A stretch of 64,000 nt of DNA from Hornefia butyriciproducens. Lineage in GTDB: Bacteria; Bacillota; Clostridia; Peptostreptococcales; Anaerovoracaceae. The notes under the pieces are model-generated. The model was given only the letters and a program-made list of their open reading frames with translations. It was not told where the DNA came from and did no database searches. The stretch lies in assembly GCF_009695915.1 (NCBI RefSeq), contig NZ_VUMZ01000001.1, positions 186,001 to 250,000 on the forward strand. The letters are read 5' to 3'. Positions 1-9,480 of the stretch are shown here, piece by piece. Position numbers and translations under genes: made by a program. Position 1 is the stretch's first letter. Each line of letters begins with the position of its first letter.

Positions 1-1
1 C

Positions 2-580
2 ACGGAGTTCTGGCGCAGGTGGCATATGTCTCTGTCCGGATGGTTCCGGAACTACCTCTACATACCGCTGGGCGGCAACCGGGTCACAGTTCCCCGCCAT
101 ATCCTGAATCTGCTGATTGTCTGGGCTCTGACCGGGCTGTGGCACGGCGCCAGCTGGAATTTTGTGTTCTGGGGGCTATATTACGGAGTCGTGCTGATCC
201 TGGAGAAATATGTCTTCGGAAGCGCTCTGAAACAAAGTCCGGCGTGGGCTCAGCATCTGTACGCTATGCTGGTGGTCCTGATCGGATGGGTCTTCTTCTT
301 CAGCAGCGATCTGTCCGCGGCGGTCCATTATCTGGGCGTCATGTTCGGCGTCGGCCGGTTCGCCTTCGCCAATGTGAAGACTCTGTATCTGCTGCGCACC
401 AATCTGGTCCTCCTGATTCTTTCCTGTGTGCTTTCAGGCCCCCGACCCATGGAACGTTTCCGACGCTTTGCGGAGGATCGGCGCGTTGCGGCGGTGATCT
501 GCATTTTCGCAGTTTTCATTCTGTCCGTAGCGTACCTGGTTTACAGTTCATATAATCCGTTTTTGTACTTCAGATTTTAA
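2..580 (+). CDS. MBOAT family O-acyltransferase, C-terminal part
   Basis: The reading frame is open from the window edge, so the true start lies upstream and about 192 C-terminal residues are visible. It begins with TEFWRRWHMSLS and continues into the YIPLGG block typical of AlgI/DltB-type membrane-bound O-acyltransferases. The WHGASWNF stretch carries the family's conserved histidine, and several hydrophobic membrane segments follow. Such proteins move acyl groups across the membrane to secreted or wall polysaccharides. The DHHW protein begins 21 bp downstream, the usual partner arrangement. The exact polymer acetylated cannot be told from sequence. Confidence 0.9.
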   Translation, partial: TEFWRRWHMSLSGWFRNYLYIPLGGNRVTVPRHILNLLIVWALTGLWHGASWNFVFWGLYYGVVLILEKYVFGSALKQSPAWAQHLYAMLVVLIGWVFFFSSDLSAAVHYLGVMFGVGRFAFANVKTLYLLRTNLVLLILSCVLSGPRPMERFRRFAEDRRVAAVICIFAVFILSVAYLVYSSYNPFLYFRF

Positions 581-601
581 AAGTTCTGGGAGGCGGTCAC
601 T

Positions 602-1744
602 ATGCGAAACAGTTCCTACACAAGAATAACCGGTCTTCTGTTCGTCGTCTGTCTGGCGGCGGTGTTCCTGCTGAATCTCATTCTGCCGGACAAAACCTTT
701 TCCGCTGTGGAGAACCGGGTCCTTCAGACGCTGCCGTCCTTTTCAGTCTCAAAATACATGGAAGGCCGCTATGAAACAAAGCTGGAAAACTATGTGAACG
801 ACCAATTCCTGCTCCGGAACGGCTTCATCCGTATTAAATCCGCCGCGGACGTCACAGAAGGGAAACTGGAGGCCAACGGAGTATATCGCTGCAGGGATCA
901 TTACCTTATGGAGGAGATCAGCACGCCGAACAAGCACTTTGTCTATACAAAAAACGCGCTGCGCCAGTTCAGCCGTCAGCACAGCAACGTGAAAATGTAT
1001 TTCCTGCTGGCGCCGAATGCTGCGAACATTCTTTCCGACAAGCTTCCGGCCACCGTGCGTATGGCTGACCAGAACAGATACATGGACTCGTTTCTGTCCG
1101 ATCTCCACAGCTTCGGCTACACGACAATAGACATTCGGGACGCTTTCCGCAGGGCGAAGGAAGATACGCAACTCTACTACCGGACCGACCACCACTGGAC
1201 CAGTGACGGAGCCTATCTCGCATACCGTACCGCCGCTAAGAAAATGAAGCTAGACAACAAAACCGCCTACGACGGCTACGCCGTCAAAAACGACTTCAGA
1301 GGAACTCTCTGTTCCAAGAGCGGATTTGTCAACGGCAGGGACGACGCGATTAAAATCTACCTTCCCGACAGCCGGCAGAATTACCGCAATTCCGTGATAT
1401 ACTACGCTGACACAAAGAAAAAGACAACCCACTTCTATCAGCTTGACAATCTGAAGAAGAAGGATGCCTATACCGTGTTCGGCGGAAGCAATCATCCGAT
1501 GTATACGATTCAGACTCCCGGAACCGCGAACCGGACACTGCTGCTGATTAAGGACAGCTATGCCAACAGCTTTATCCCGTTTCTGTCCCAGAACTACCGG
1601 AGAATCATCGTCGTGGATCCCCGCTATTTCTTCGAGGATATCGGTGACCTCATCGACGCCTATAAAGTAGATGAAATACTGTTCCTCTACAACGCCAATA
1701 CCTTCTTTCAGGACGATTCCCTGGAGATGATGCTCAGTGACTGA
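602..1744 (+). CDS. DHHW family protein, AlgX/SGNH-like acetylation partner
   Basis: The 380-residue protein has one N-terminal membrane segment (about residues 9-28) and then an extracytoplasmic domain. The motif TDHHWT at residues 195-200 defines the DHHW family, which is related to the AlgX/AlgJ SGNH-like acetyltransferases, and a second block LIKDSYANSF lies near residue 315. The family is thought to complete transfer of acetyl groups supplied by an MBOAT protein, here encoded immediately upstream. The start is preceded by GGGAGG. The substrate is unknown. Confidence 0.88.
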   Translation: MRNSSYTRITGLLFVVCLAAVFLLNLILPDKTFSAVENRVLQTLPSFSVSKYMEGRYETKLENYVNDQFLLRNGFIRIKSAADVTEGKLEANGVYRCRDHYLMEEISTPNKHFVYTKNALRQFSRQHSNVKMYFLLAPNAANILSDKLPATVRMADQNRYMDSFLSDLHSFGYTTIDIRDAFRRAKEDTQLYYRTDHHWTSDGAYLAYRTAAKKMKLDNKTAYDGYAVKNDFRGTLCSKSGFVNGRDDAIKIYLPDSRQNYRNSVIYYADTKKKTTHFYQLDNLKKKDAYTVFGGSNHPMYTIQTPGTANRTLLLIKDSYANSFIPFLSQNYRRIIVVDPRYFFEDIGDLIDAYKVDEILFLYNANTFFQDDSLEMMLSD

Positions 1745-1783
1745 AGTGACGGCGAACGAGGAATGATGCGAATGATATGACAA

Positions 1784-1835
1784 AAGGCCGGAGCAGCGAC
1801 GGAGACATCACCTCCCGTTCCGCCGTACCGGCCTT
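1784..1835 (-). terminator. Rho-independent terminator of the rbgA-fchA operon
   Basis: AAGGCCGG and CCGGCCTT arms enclose a long loop, and on the minus strand the stem is followed by TTTTG. It lies between the convergent DHHW gene and fchA and may also serve the plus strand, although no T-run follows there. Confidence 0.6.
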
Positions 1836-1859
1836 CCGTATCTCAGGCTCTTCGCAGGC

Positions 1860-2498
1860 TCAGTCATCCCAGCCCCGCAGGCTCGCCTGTACCTGGGCAT
1901 ACACTGTGTCCGCCTTGACCGTATACTCGAACAGCATGCTGTCCGCCTCATCATTGATTCGTTCAGCACTCTCCCGATCCTTCATTGCTTTTGTGTTGAT
2001 AAACACATTCAGCGAAGCTCCCTGAAGAGCTGCCTTACAAAATACGACACCTACGCCGGCATCACTGATCGCGAGCCGGCTTCCTTTGTTGGCGAATTCC
2101 TCGCACATGTCGATGGCCTCGCAGCATTTCCGCATGATCTCAAGAGGCGCTGCACACGCATCCTGAAGCACGATGGCCATAACCCTCTCCTTCTCCCGCT
2201 TCTGTTCTTCTGTATCGCGAGGCATTCCGTAGGCCTTCGCCAGCGGTGTGAAGGCTTCTGCATCCCGTTCCACCAGATTCAGCATGTCATGCTGAATCTT
2301 CTCGCAGCGATCCATCATGTCGTGCATTTCGTCCTCTACCGCAGCGTATTTTTTCTTCCCGACGGTCAGGTGGCCGACCATGTTCCCCAGAGCCGTCCCG
2401 ATCGCGCCCAGAAGCGCTGACGCGCTCCCGCCTCCCGGTACCGGCTCCTTACTGGAGAGTATTTCAACAAATTCTCTGCAACTGCTGTCTGTGATCAT
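1860..2498 (-). CDS. fchA: Cyclodeaminase/cyclohydrolase family protein (FchA-like)
   Basis: About 212 residues from the ATG at 2498 match the formiminotransferase-cyclodeaminase C-terminal family. EPVPGGGSASALLGA near the N-terminus is its hallmark, followed by the helical body. In clostridia the stand-alone protein acts as methenyl-tetrahydrofolate cyclohydrolase, or as cyclodeaminase in histidine breakdown. It follows the formate-THF ligase gene by 64 bp in the same direction, which favours the one-carbon role. A longer frame reaches 2603, but it would run back into fhs and lacks family similarity. An AGAAGGGA site lies about 14 bases before the chosen start. Confidence 0.88.
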   Translation of the reverse strand: MITDSSCREFVEILSSKEPVPGGGSASALLGAIGTALGNMVGHLTVGKKKYAAVEDEMHDMMDRCEKIQHDMLNLVERDAEAFTPLAKAYGMPRDTEEQKREKERVMAIVLQDACAAPLEIMRKCCEAIDMCEEFANKGSRLAISDAGVGVVFCKAALQGASLNVFINTKAMKDRESAERINDEADSMLFEYTVKADTVYAQVQASLRGWDD

Positions 2499-2562
2499 TA
2501 TTATCTGATTCTTCCCTTCTGATGTAATCTGTCTGATGTATGCCCGATGCCTGCTGTGCGAG

Positions 2563-4242
2563 TTAAAACAGTCCGGTGATCCTGCCAGAGTTGTCCACGT
2601 CAATTTTCTCCGCCGCAGGTACCCTGGGCAATCCCGGCATGGTCATGATATTTCCGGTCTTCACTACGATGAAGCCTGCTCCCGCATCCGCTTTCGCCTC
2701 TGTCACCGTAATATGGAAGCCCTCCGGCGCACCCAACAGAGACGGGTCGTCCGAGAAGCTGAACTGGGTTTTCGCCACACAGATCGGAAGATTGCCGTAA
2801 CCCAGTTTTTCCAGCTGATCGATGGACTGAGCCGCTTTCTTCTCGTAAATCACGCCGTCCGCATGGTATACACGTCTGGCAATGGTCTCAACCTTTTCGC
2901 GGATGGTCATTTCCAGAGGATATGTGAAACTGAAATGATTCTCTTCCTCCTCAATGAGACGGATGACCTCCTTCGCAAGATCAACACCGCCTTCGCCGCC
3001 CTTTGCCCATACCTGGCTGAGAACCACGTTGACGCCCAGTTCCCGACATTTTTCCTCAACGAGACGGACTTCCGCCTCCGTATCCGTCGGGAACTCATTT
3101 AGAGCCACAACCGCCGGAATGCCGTAGACTTCCCGGATATTCTCAAGATGCTGCAGAAGATTAGGCAGCCCTGCTTCCAGAGCCTCCAGATTCTCCTCGT
3201 TCAGATCCTTCTTCGGTACGCCGCCATGGTATTTCAGCGCCCGAACCGTCGCGACCAAAACACAGGCATCCGGTTTCAGCCCGCCCTTGCGGCACTTGAT
3301 GTCCACGAACTTCTCCGCGCCGAGATCCGCAGCGAAACCCGCCTCCGTAACCACGTAGTCTGCCAGTTTGAGCGCCATCTTCGTCGCCATCAGCGAGTTG
3401 CAGCCATGAGCGATATTTGCGAAGGGTCCTCCGTGTACAAATGCAGGCGTGTGCTCCAGGGTCTGCACCAGATTCGGCTTCAGCGCGTCCTTCAGCAGCG
3501 CTGCCGCCGCTCCCTGTGCCCTGATGTCCGCCACAGTAACCGGTGCTCCGTCATATGTATACCCCAGAATAATCCTGGAAAGTTTATCCTTCAGATCTTC
3601 TATATCATGGGAGAGACAAAGAATCGCCATGACCTCGCTGGCCACCGTAATCTCGAATCCGTCTTCCCTCGGAACTCCGCTGGCCTTTCCGCCCATTCCG
3701 TCCAGAATATGGCGGAGCTGACGGTCATTCATATCCACAGCGCGTTTCCATGTGATTCTCCGGGGATCAATGTTCAGCGCATTTCCCTGCTGAATGTGGT
3801 TGTCCAGCATGGCGGCGATCAGATTGTTCGCAGCGCCGATGGCGTGCATGTCTCCGGTAAAGTGCAGATTGATATCCTCCATCGGAACCACCTGGGCGTA
3901 GCCTCCGCCCGCCGCTCCGCCTTTGATGCCGAACACGGGGCCCAGAGAAGGCTCCCTCAGCGCCAGCATCACCTTTTTGTCCAGTCTGTGAAAAGCGTCT
4001 GCAAGTCCCGCTGATGTGGTGGTCTTTCCCTCACCCGCCGGAGTCGGAGAAATCGCCGTCACCAGGATCAGTTTACCGTCCGGCTCATTCTTTTTTTCTT
4101 CCAGGATGCTGTAATCGATCTTCGCCTTATAATTTCCGTACAGCTCCACGTACTTTTCATCAATACCCGCGTCCCTCGCGATGTTCAGAATCGGTTTTTT
4201 TTCCACTGCCTGTGCGATTTCGATATCGGTTTTGATTTCCAT
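2563..4242 (-). CDS. fhs: Formate-tetrahydrofolate ligase
   Basis: The 559-residue length and near end-to-end family sequence identify this ATP-dependent enzyme, which joins formate to tetrahydrofolate to give 10-formyl-THF. The nucleotide loop [10 protein letters not shown] lies at about residues 67-76. It is the entry reaction of the methyl branch of the Wood-Ljungdahl pathway and is also used in purine and glycine metabolism. It sits 17 bp after rnhB and just before fchA, which supplies the next step. No acetyl-CoA synthase genes are visible here, so a full acetogenic pathway cannot be claimed. Confidence 0.97.
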   Translation of the reverse strand: MEIKTDIEIAQAVEKKPILNIARDAGIDEKYVELYGNYKAKIDYSILEEKKNEPDGKLILVTAISPTPAGEGKTTTSAGLADAFHRLDKKVMLALREPSLGPVFGIKGGAAGGGYAQVVPMEDINLHFTGDMHAIGAANNLIAAMLDNHIQQGNALNIDPRRITWKRAVDMNDRQLRHILDGMGGKASGVPREDGFEITVASEVMAILCLSHDIEDLKDKLSRIILGYTYDGAPVTVADIRAQGAAAALLKDALKPNLVQTLEHTPAFVHGGPFANIAHGCNSLMATKMALKLADYVVTEAGFAADLGAEKFVDIKCRKGGLKPDACVLVATVRALKYHGGVPKKDLNEENLEALEAGLPNLLQHLENIREVYGIPAVVALNEFPTDTEAEVRLVEEKCRELGVNVVLSQVWAKGGEGGVDLAKEVIRLIEEEENHFSFTYPLEMTIREKVETIARRVYHADGVIYEKKAAQSIDQLEKLGYGNLPICVAKTQFSFSDDPSLLGAPEGFHITVTEAKADAGAGFIVVKTGNIMTMPGLPRVPAAEKIDVDNSGRITGLF

Positions 4243-4259
4243 GTTTTCTCCTTCCCCGG

Positions 4260-4925
4260 TTAATAGCCGGTATTTTTTAAAAAACTGCGCCGATGAATCG
4301 GGGTCACCCCGTGCTCCCGGATTCCCTCGTAGTGCGCCTTTGTACCGTAGCCTTTATTTCTCTCGAAGCCGTATCCGGGATACTCCTCCGCATACTCGAT
4401 CATCCGCCGGTCCCGTGTCACCTTGGCAACGATGGACGCTGCCGCGATGGATACACTGCTGCTGTCTCCTCTGATGATGGAAGTCTGCGGCTTGTCCAGA
4501 GCCTCCAGCCTCAGCGCATCGATCAGAATGTGCTCTATGGTGCTCCCGTCTTTCTCCCGGAGCATCTCGTCTGCGGCAGCCGCCGCATCCAGCATGGCAA
4601 GCTTTGTGGCCTCCAGAATATTAATCTCATCGATGACCTTCGGCCCTCGGCGCCCTATCCCCCAGGCGACCGCCCGTTCCAGGATCTGACCGTACAGTTG
4701 CTCTCGCCTCTTCTCCGACAATTTTTTTGAATCATCCACCCCCAGAAGGTCGAAATCCTGCGGGAGCACGACACAGGCTGCAACAACAGGACCGGCCAGC
4801 GGACCCCGGCCTACCTCGTCGATACCTCCGATATACCGGATCCCCTGTTCCCACAAGGCCTCTTCCGGAAGCCTCATTTCCCGGAGCCGCTGCCGCATGC
4901 GCTGCTCCCGTTCTTCTTTTTTCAT
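4260..4925 (-). CDS. rnhB: Ribonuclease HII
   Basis: This 221-residue protein removes ribonucleotides and RNA primers paired to DNA. The catalytic block [13 protein letters not shown] begins near residue 34, with acidic residues D36 and E37, and DDSKKLS follows near residues 64-70. Length and motif order are typical of RNase HII. Its ATG overlaps the stop of rbgA in an ATGA arrangement, indicating translational coupling, and fhs follows after 17 bp. The rbgA-rnhB pairing is common in Bacillota. Confidence 0.96.
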   Translation of the reverse strand: MKKEEREQRMRQRLREMRLPEEALWEQGIRYIGGIDEVGRGPLAGPVVAACVVLPQDFDLLGVDDSKKLSEKRREQLYGQILERAVAWGIGRRGPKVIDEINILEATKLAMLDAAAAADEMLREKDGSTIEHILIDALRLEALDKPQTSIIRGDSSSVSIAAASIVAKVTRDRRMIEYAEEYPGYGFERNKGYGTKAHYEGIREHGVTPIHRRSFLKNTGY

Positions 4926-5782
4926 AGTGCGTCCTCCGGTGTAATGCTTCCCGGTGCAGTCTCCAGTGTGATCCTGCCGATTCTGCCGCTGCGAAATTCA
5001 TCCAGAACAGTCCGGGCACACCGCTCATAGTCGATTCTCCTGCCCGGCAGAATGAATCCCCGTTTCTTCGCTATGCGCTCCATGGTCTCCAGCGGCGTCT
5101 CTCCCAGTTCCTCCAGGCGGTAGCGTTCCCGAAGCATCTCCGGATAACGGTTCTGCATATCCTCTAGAAAAGACAGCGCCAGATCCGCCGTATCCAGAAT
5201 CTCGTCCCGGATGCTCCCGCAATATGCGAGATTCAGCCCCACGCGGGGATCCTCAAACTTCGGCCACAAAATCCCGGGCGTGTCCAGCAGCTGCATTCCG
5301 TTGGACAGGGTCAGCCACTGCTTTCCCTTCGTCACTCCCGGCCGGTCGCCGGTCCGCGCGCTCTTCTTTCCGGTCAGACGGTTAATCAGCGAGGATTTGC
5401 CGCAGTTGGGTACGCCAACGATCATCATGCGCATCGGCCGCTTGTAGCGGGCGGACCCGATTTTCTCCTGCCTTGTGGACAAAGCTCCGTACAGAGCTTT
5501 AACCCCTTCGCCGCTGACACAGTTCATCTCCAGCGCCCGAATGCCGCCAGCTCGGAAGAAGGCAGTCCATTTCCGGTTCTCTTCAGGATCCGCCAGATCT
5601 TTTTTGTTCAGAATAATCACCCGGGGCTTCTCCCCCACAAGCTCATCGATGATGGGGTTCCGGCTGGAAACCGGAATCCTGGCGTCGATGACCTCGATGA
5701 CCAGATCCACCATTTTCAGATTATCACGGATCAGTTCCCGGGTCTTTTTCATATGACCGGGGTACCAGTTGATACTGTTCAT
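4922..5782 (-). CDS. rbgA: Ribosome biogenesis GTPase RbgA (YlqF)
   Basis: This is a circularly permuted GTPase needed for late assembly of the 50S subunit. Motif order shows the permutation: NKKDL (G4) comes first, then GVPNCGKSSLINRL (G1), then DTPGI (G3). The N-terminal INWYPGHMKKT is a family signature. The ATG at 5782 is chosen because AGGAG lies seven bases before it; the longer frame to 5803 has no site. The protein is about 286 residues. It heads the operon with rnhB, fhs and fchA. Confidence 0.96.
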   Translation of the reverse strand: MNSINWYPGHMKKTRELIRDNLKMVDLVIEVIDARIPVSSRNPIIDELVGEKPRVIILNKKDLADPEENRKWTAFFRAGGIRALEMNCVSGEGVKALYGALSTRQEKIGSARYKRPMRMMIVGVPNCGKSSLINRLTGKKSARTGDRPGVTKGKQWLTLSNGMQLLDTPGILWPKFEDPRVGLNLAYCGSIRDEILDTADLALSFLEDMQNRYPEMLRERYRLEELGETPLETMERIAKKRGFILPGRRIDYERCARTVLDEFRSGRIGRITLETAPGSITPEDAL

Positions 5783-5903
5783 TGCGATACTCCTGCTGTT
5801 CAAAGGACGTCGGTCCTCATTAATGTCAATATCCGTTGAGCCGGCCCGGAACCTGTCGGACCGGCAGTTTATATCTGATTATTGCGTCATTACTTCAGTA
5901 CAG

Positions 5904-5925
5904 AAAAGGGAACCTTACGGTTCCC
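5904..5925 (-). terminator. Terminator after rplS
   Basis: GGGAACC and GGTTCCC arms with a four-base GTAA loop are followed on the minus strand by TTTTC, directly after the rplS stop codon. Confidence 0.85.
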
Positions 5926-5931
5926 CCTTCA

Positions 5932-6279
5932 TTATCTGCTTTCCTTTGATTTGATCTTCGCGGACTTTCCTGTTCTGCCACGCATGTAGTGGAGCCTTGC
6001 TCTTCTGACATCGCCCTTGCGAACGACCTCGATCTTCTCAACCCATGGTGAATGAAGCGGGAATGTCTTTTCAACGCCGACGCCTGATGCGATTCTTCTG
6101 ACGGTGAAGCTCTCTCCGATTCCGCCGTTCTGACGCTTCAGCACGAAACCCTCAAAGACCTGAATTCTCTCTCTGTTTCCTTCCTTAATCTTGATGTGTA
6201 CGCGAACGGTATCGCCGACACCAAATTCCGGAATGTCCTTCTTCAGGTAATCCTGAGTCACAGCATCTATTGCATTCAT
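5932..6279 (-). CDS. rplS: 50S ribosomal protein L19
   Basis: The 115-residue sequence is L19 throughout, including [20 protein letters not shown] and the [13 protein letters not shown] block. L19 sits at the subunit interface of the ribosome. GGAGG lies about eleven bases before the ATG. It is transcribed alone here, with its own promoter, leader and terminator, rather than after rimM-trmD as in many bacteria. Confidence 0.98.
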   Translation of the reverse strand: MNAIDAVTQDYLKKDIPEFGVGDTVRVHIKIKEGNRERIQVFEGFVLKRQNGGIGESFTVRRIASGVGVEKTFPLHSPWVEKIEVVRKGDVRRARLHYMRGRTGKSAKIKSKESR

Positions 6280-6383
6280 AATGATGATATCCTCCTTCCC
6301 TCATAGACGTTCTTAAATGCCCTCGAGTTACTCTACGCATCCTGCGGATGCATCATTCAGAGGAACGCCCGTAATACCTCATA
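6280..6383 (-). promoter_or_regulatory. Structured 5' leader of rplS
   Basis: About 100 nt separate the -10 box from the rplS start. The leader contains the strong hairpin GCATCC-GCA-GGATGC, enclosed by short complementary arms (CCTC with GAGG, and CTCT with AGAG). This size and position fit an autoregulatory L19 leader as known in Firmicutes, but I matched it by position and folding only, not by a covariance model. Confidence 0.5.
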
Positions 6384-6412
6384 AGTATATCATATCGCCG
6401 ATGCCGATGCAA
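6384..6412 (-). promoter_or_regulatory. Sigma-A promoter of rplS
   Basis: On the minus strand TTGCAT and TATACT are separated by exactly 17 bases, about 105 bases before the rplS start. Confidence 0.8.
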
Positions 6413-6454
6413 GAAAAATTTCATCTGCGGCGGTGTCAGGCTGCGCTGAAGTTT

Positions 6455-6679
6455 CTACTTTGCCCTGTAACGCTTTATGTCGATCCAGGTCCACAAAATA
6501 TTGATCGCCGTTCCTCCGAGGAACGGTACCGCGATGTAATACAATGTAAGCTTAGAAGGCATATGAATGAATAATGGAATCACGAACAGCAGAAACAAAA
6601 TCTCGCCGGCGATAAATCTCCTGACCCAATAGGATTTCTCTTTCAAATAAGTCTTATCTTTTTCTTTGGTCGTTTTCAT
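6455..6679 (-). CDS. Small membrane protein, function unknown
   Basis: A 74-residue protein has a basic N-terminus, a membrane segment near residues 23-40 (AGEILFLLFVIPLF) and a second near 46-64. A strong GGGGAGGAG site lies eight to nine bases before the ATG, so translation is likely. I do not recognise a family. It stands between rplS and a group of secreted proteins and faces the same way as both, with no obvious partner. Confidence 0.65.
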   Translation of the reverse strand: MKTTKEKDKTYLKEKSYWVRRFIAGEILFLLFVIPLFIHMPSKLTLYYIAVPFLGGTAINILWTWIDIKRYRAK

Positions 6680-6814
6680 TGGTTGCTACTCCTCCCCTTA
6701 TTTTTTACTAACATACTCCACGGTTTCCTTATGCGGTATATATCCGCTGTTTTTACCTCCGTTTCTCCACCTGAATACCACACATACCTTGGCATATTTT
6801 TTCGAAAATTTTTT

Positions 6815-7255
6815 TTAGATAACATTCCAACTGTTATATTTCAATCCACCGTACACTTTGTTCGCAAATATAAAGGTAGTGGCTGCTCCTGCAACTGGAT
6901 TTTTCATTGATGCAGCACATGCGACCAAGCCTTCATAAAGTTCTCTCGTTCCCATCTCCGTATATTTATTTCTCAACTTCTTAACTCCGGACTACGTCAA
7001 ATAGTAGCTGCTAGTTTTGAGGCATCATCTGGCAATGCCATTTTGGTAACATTTCTGCCATCAGAGGATACTGTGATTATTCCATTACCACTTTTAGGGA
7101 AAGTAATATCAGTATCTTCGCCCAATGCCAAAATTTTATTGTCATTCTCCTGCAAATTCTGATTAATCTCCGCTTTCCCTATATTATTTTCAATTACTGC
7201 CGCTTCAGTGTTTCGCGTTTCATTATTTTCTACCGCAAAAATTCGATATGCATAT
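6815..7255 (-). pseudogene. Decayed paralogue of the 7797-8903 secreted protein gene
   Basis: From 7255 to 6997 the minus strand encodes a segment with ALGEDTDITFPK, which parallels MIGEDANISIPK in the secreted protein encoded at 7797-8903. That frame ends at a TGA at 6997-6999. From 6991 to 6815 another frame is open and encodes an apparently natural C-terminus (LRNKYTEMGTRELYEGL, then a hydrophobic AGAATTFIFAN stretch) ending in TAA. No signal peptide or ribosome site is left. I read this as one gene broken by a frameshift and a 5' deletion. Confidence 0.6.
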
Positions 7256-7756
7256 TCATCGGCCTGTATATGCCCTGCACTCCTTCTCGGCTTCCGAGAT
7301 GTACTTCCGTATGTTCTCCGGATCTCCCCGGAAATTATAGCCCGATCTACTTTGTTCACCTATGCGCTCCAGGTTTACATTGACCTTCTTTATTGTGCGT
7401 ATTAGCGCATCGTATTTCGCAGGGTTACCCAGATCTTCATTCAGTTCAATCAGAAATTCTTCCAGACCGTCCATTCGATATTCCCTGTATGCACCCGACT
7501 CTGCGACGCGGTTGATATTCGCGGACAAAGGACGCATCGCCAGCCAGTAACTGTTCAATGCCTTCTTTTTCTCCCCGTTCGTCAACCTGTCTGAACTGAC
7601 TTTATCGAATGATACAGCACTGTATCCCGCATACCGGAAGTCATCGGCGAGCATCTGTCCATTGACCGACACCTGCCTCTGGTACATGGTAATAAGCACT
7701 GCGAGCAGCACGATACACACGACTGCCAATACTCCGTAAATTATTTTCCGCCTCAT
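7256..7756 (-). CDS. Membrane-anchored extracytoplasmic protein, function unknown
   Basis: About 166 residues start at the ATG at 7756, chosen because GGAGG lies five bases before it. The sequence is MRRKIIYG followed by a single membrane anchor (about residues 4-23), then a mostly helical, charged outer domain ending KECRAYTGR. No known domain was recognised. It lies 40 bp after the secreted 368-residue protein, so the two are probably made together. The following paralogue remnant begins exactly at its stop codon. Confidence 0.7.
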   Translation of the reverse strand: MRRKIIYGVLAVVCIVLLAVLITMYQRQVSVNGQMLADDFRYAGYSAVSFDKVSSDRLTNGEKKKALNSYWLAMRPLSANINRVAESGAYREYRMDGLEEFLIELNEDLGNPAKYDALIRTIKKVNVNLERIGEQSRSGYNFRGDPENIRKYISEAEKECRAYTGR

Positions 7757-7796
7757 AAATTCCTCCATTATTAGAATATTTTTCAAGTTGAAATTA

Positions 7797-8903
7797 TCAC
7801 TTATAGGTTGGACGTTTTAATGTACGATACACATATCCACGATTATTTCCCTGCCAAGTACCCATTATTTTATACGTAATTTTAGCGCTTTTCTTTTTCC
7901 CCTCTGAAAAATCCTCGTGTATTTCTGTATACATATCCTCCATATATTCTAAGTAGGAATCTGCGCCATTTGTTATAACACTGATGGATTCTGTAATCCC
8001 AGTGGTTTCAGACAAAAGACTGAATGCATGATTTACATATTTAACCACTTTTGTCACAGTTGAATTTTGTCTACGATTAATTTCTCGCCTCAACTCAATA
8101 AGATGCTTCCTTGTCTTTGCAGAATTTTTAAATGTCATTGTACGATATCTATATTTTGGAGCATGTTGAGTGGGATCTAAAATGAGCGGAAAGGCAGTAT
8201 TTTGATCAAATTCAACAACTTGCTTTAACGTATTTCCTTCCAATTTATAATATGTCTTTACCGTCTTGTTGTTTGCATCCTTTGCCCATGGAGAATCAAT
8301 AGTTGATAAAATATCACCATCTTTATTAATAATAAAGATCAATCCTGCTCCAATCCAAGACTTGTCATCTGGTGAATACAAATCGGCATATTCTTCAGAT
8401 CTTATCAGACGCCACCCTTTCTGTAATTTGAAATTGAATGAATATTCTTTAGGCGCAGACTGATTTTTTATTACAATCATACTACGCACAGCATCGGATA
8501 AAACCCCATTATCATTTTCAGTAAGGGCTTGTACACTTACATCAATATCACTATTTGGTGCACAATATATTATCGTCCCATTTTTCGTCATTATTCCTTT
8601 AGTGTTTTTTTCTTCTAATGGAAGTTCCATTCTAATTGGCGCAGTTTCTTTACCATCCAGGATAACCTCATCAGATGCATTTTTAGGAATTGAAATATTA
8701 GCATCTTCTCCAATCATAGTGTATGCTTCAGGTTCTACTATAAATTTATTATTTATCTCGCTGATTCCCGTTATCTCTTCAACATTATTTGCTTGAAGAT
8801 TTACCGTATCCTGATAAGTTTTCGGTTCCTCGTTGGCAAAAGACATTGTTGATGATGCCAAACAAATCATACTCACTAATAAACCAATACCCAATTTCTT
8901 CAT
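7797..8903 (-). CDS. Secreted protein, function unknown
   Basis: The 368-residue protein opens with a clear signal peptide (MKKLGIGLLVSMICLASS, cleavage probably after SFA). Later features are a GEDANISIPK segment, a stretch beginning YSFNFKLQKGW, and a basic C-terminal region rich in R and K. GAGGTG lies seven bases before the ATG. The C-terminal part contains amphipathic stretches. Similarity to clostridial secreted proteins sometimes called geobacillin-26-like is a faint impression only. A broken relative lies downstream at 6815-7255. Base composition is more AT-rich than in the neighbours, which suggests acquisition. Confidence 0.7.
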   Translation of the reverse strand: MKKLGIGLLVSMICLASSTMSFANEEPKTYQDTVNLQANNVEEITGISEINNKFIVEPEAYTMIGEDANISIPKNASDEVILDGKETAPIRMELPLEEKNTKGIMTKNGTIIYCAPNSDIDVSVQALTENDNGVLSDAVRSMIVIKNQSAPKEYSFNFKLQKGWRLIRSEEYADLYSPDDKSWIGAGLIFIINKDGDILSTIDSPWAKDANNKTVKTYYKLEGNTLKQVVEFDQNTAFPLILDPTQHAPKYRYRTMTFKNSAKTRKHLIELRREINRRQNSTVTKVVKYVNHAFSLLSETTGITESISVITNGADSYLEYMEDMYTEIHEDFSEGKKKSAKITYKIMGTWQGNNRGYVYRTLKRPTYK

Positions 8904-8972
8904 GATTTTTCACCTCACTATTTTAAAAGTTTCTATTTCAAAAACATCCAATCACCTGACATAAATCGTTTT

Positions 8973-9395
8973 TTAGAATTTCACCTTTCCACTGTTATCT
9001 GTAATGGTCTCGACTTTATCGCCGGCATATGCGTGGAATACTGCATGGACACGATATGTTCCGCCAGACACTTTTCTTTCTTTTCGCAATGACAAAACGA
9101 TTTGATGTGTTGAATCTGACCATGTCTCTACAGTGGTCCATATACCTCCTTTATTTTTTTGCAAGGAGCACTTGACTGTTAATTTAGTAGTTACCCCCAT
9201 TCTTCCAGTTATGCGCGCCAAACATACGGCCGTCTTTCCCTGCTTTTCTAACTTAACTACTGTTGATCTGGAGTACTTGAATTCTTCAATAAGATTTTCT
9301 TTAAACTCGCTTTCCATCTCTGCACCATATACGGTGACAGTCATCCCAAACAACAGTAATGTACAAATAATTTGCACAATGATCTTCCGTAACAT
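8973..9395 (-). CDS. Small secreted protein, DUF6147-like
   Basis: A 140-residue protein with signal peptide MLRKIIVQIICTLLLFGM and cleavage probably after VYG. The mature part has KCSLQKNKGGIWTTVETW, then LSLRKERKVSGGTYRVHAVF, a beta-rich pattern seen in small exported clostridial proteins of the DUF6147 type; this family name is from memory. GGAGGG lies before the ATG. A 43-bp sequence shared with the proC operon lies 43 bases upstream of the start, so it may belong to the same regulon. Confidence 0.7.
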   Translation of the reverse strand: MLRKIIVQIICTLLLFGMTVTVYGAEMESEFKENLIEEFKYSRSTVVKLEKQGKTAVCLARITGRMGVTTKLTVKCSLQKNKGGIWTTVETWSDSTHQIVLSLRKERKVSGGTYRVHAVFHAYAGDKVETITDNSGKVKF

Positions 9396-9437
9396 TCTTT
9401 TCCCTCCGTTCCATGTTATCCGAAAAAATACGTTCCG

Positions 9438-9480
9438 TTTAATGTGTGCTCAGCCATCGATTATGATTGAAATATCAATA
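9438..9480 (-). promoter_or_regulatory. Shared upstream element, copy 1
   Basis: This 43-bp stretch matches 13224-13266 at 36 of 43 positions in the same orientation. The invariant core on the minus strand is TATTGATATTTCAA, followed by CATA, TCGATG and CAC blocks and ATTAAA. It ends 43 bases before the secreted-protein start. The placement fits a promoter, but the boxes do not look like sigma-A. Confidence 0.55.

Noticed and set aside
3148-4014. Plus-strand 288-codon frame
   Set aside because: It is a shadow of the formate-tetrahydrofolate ligase gene, whose identity is certain.
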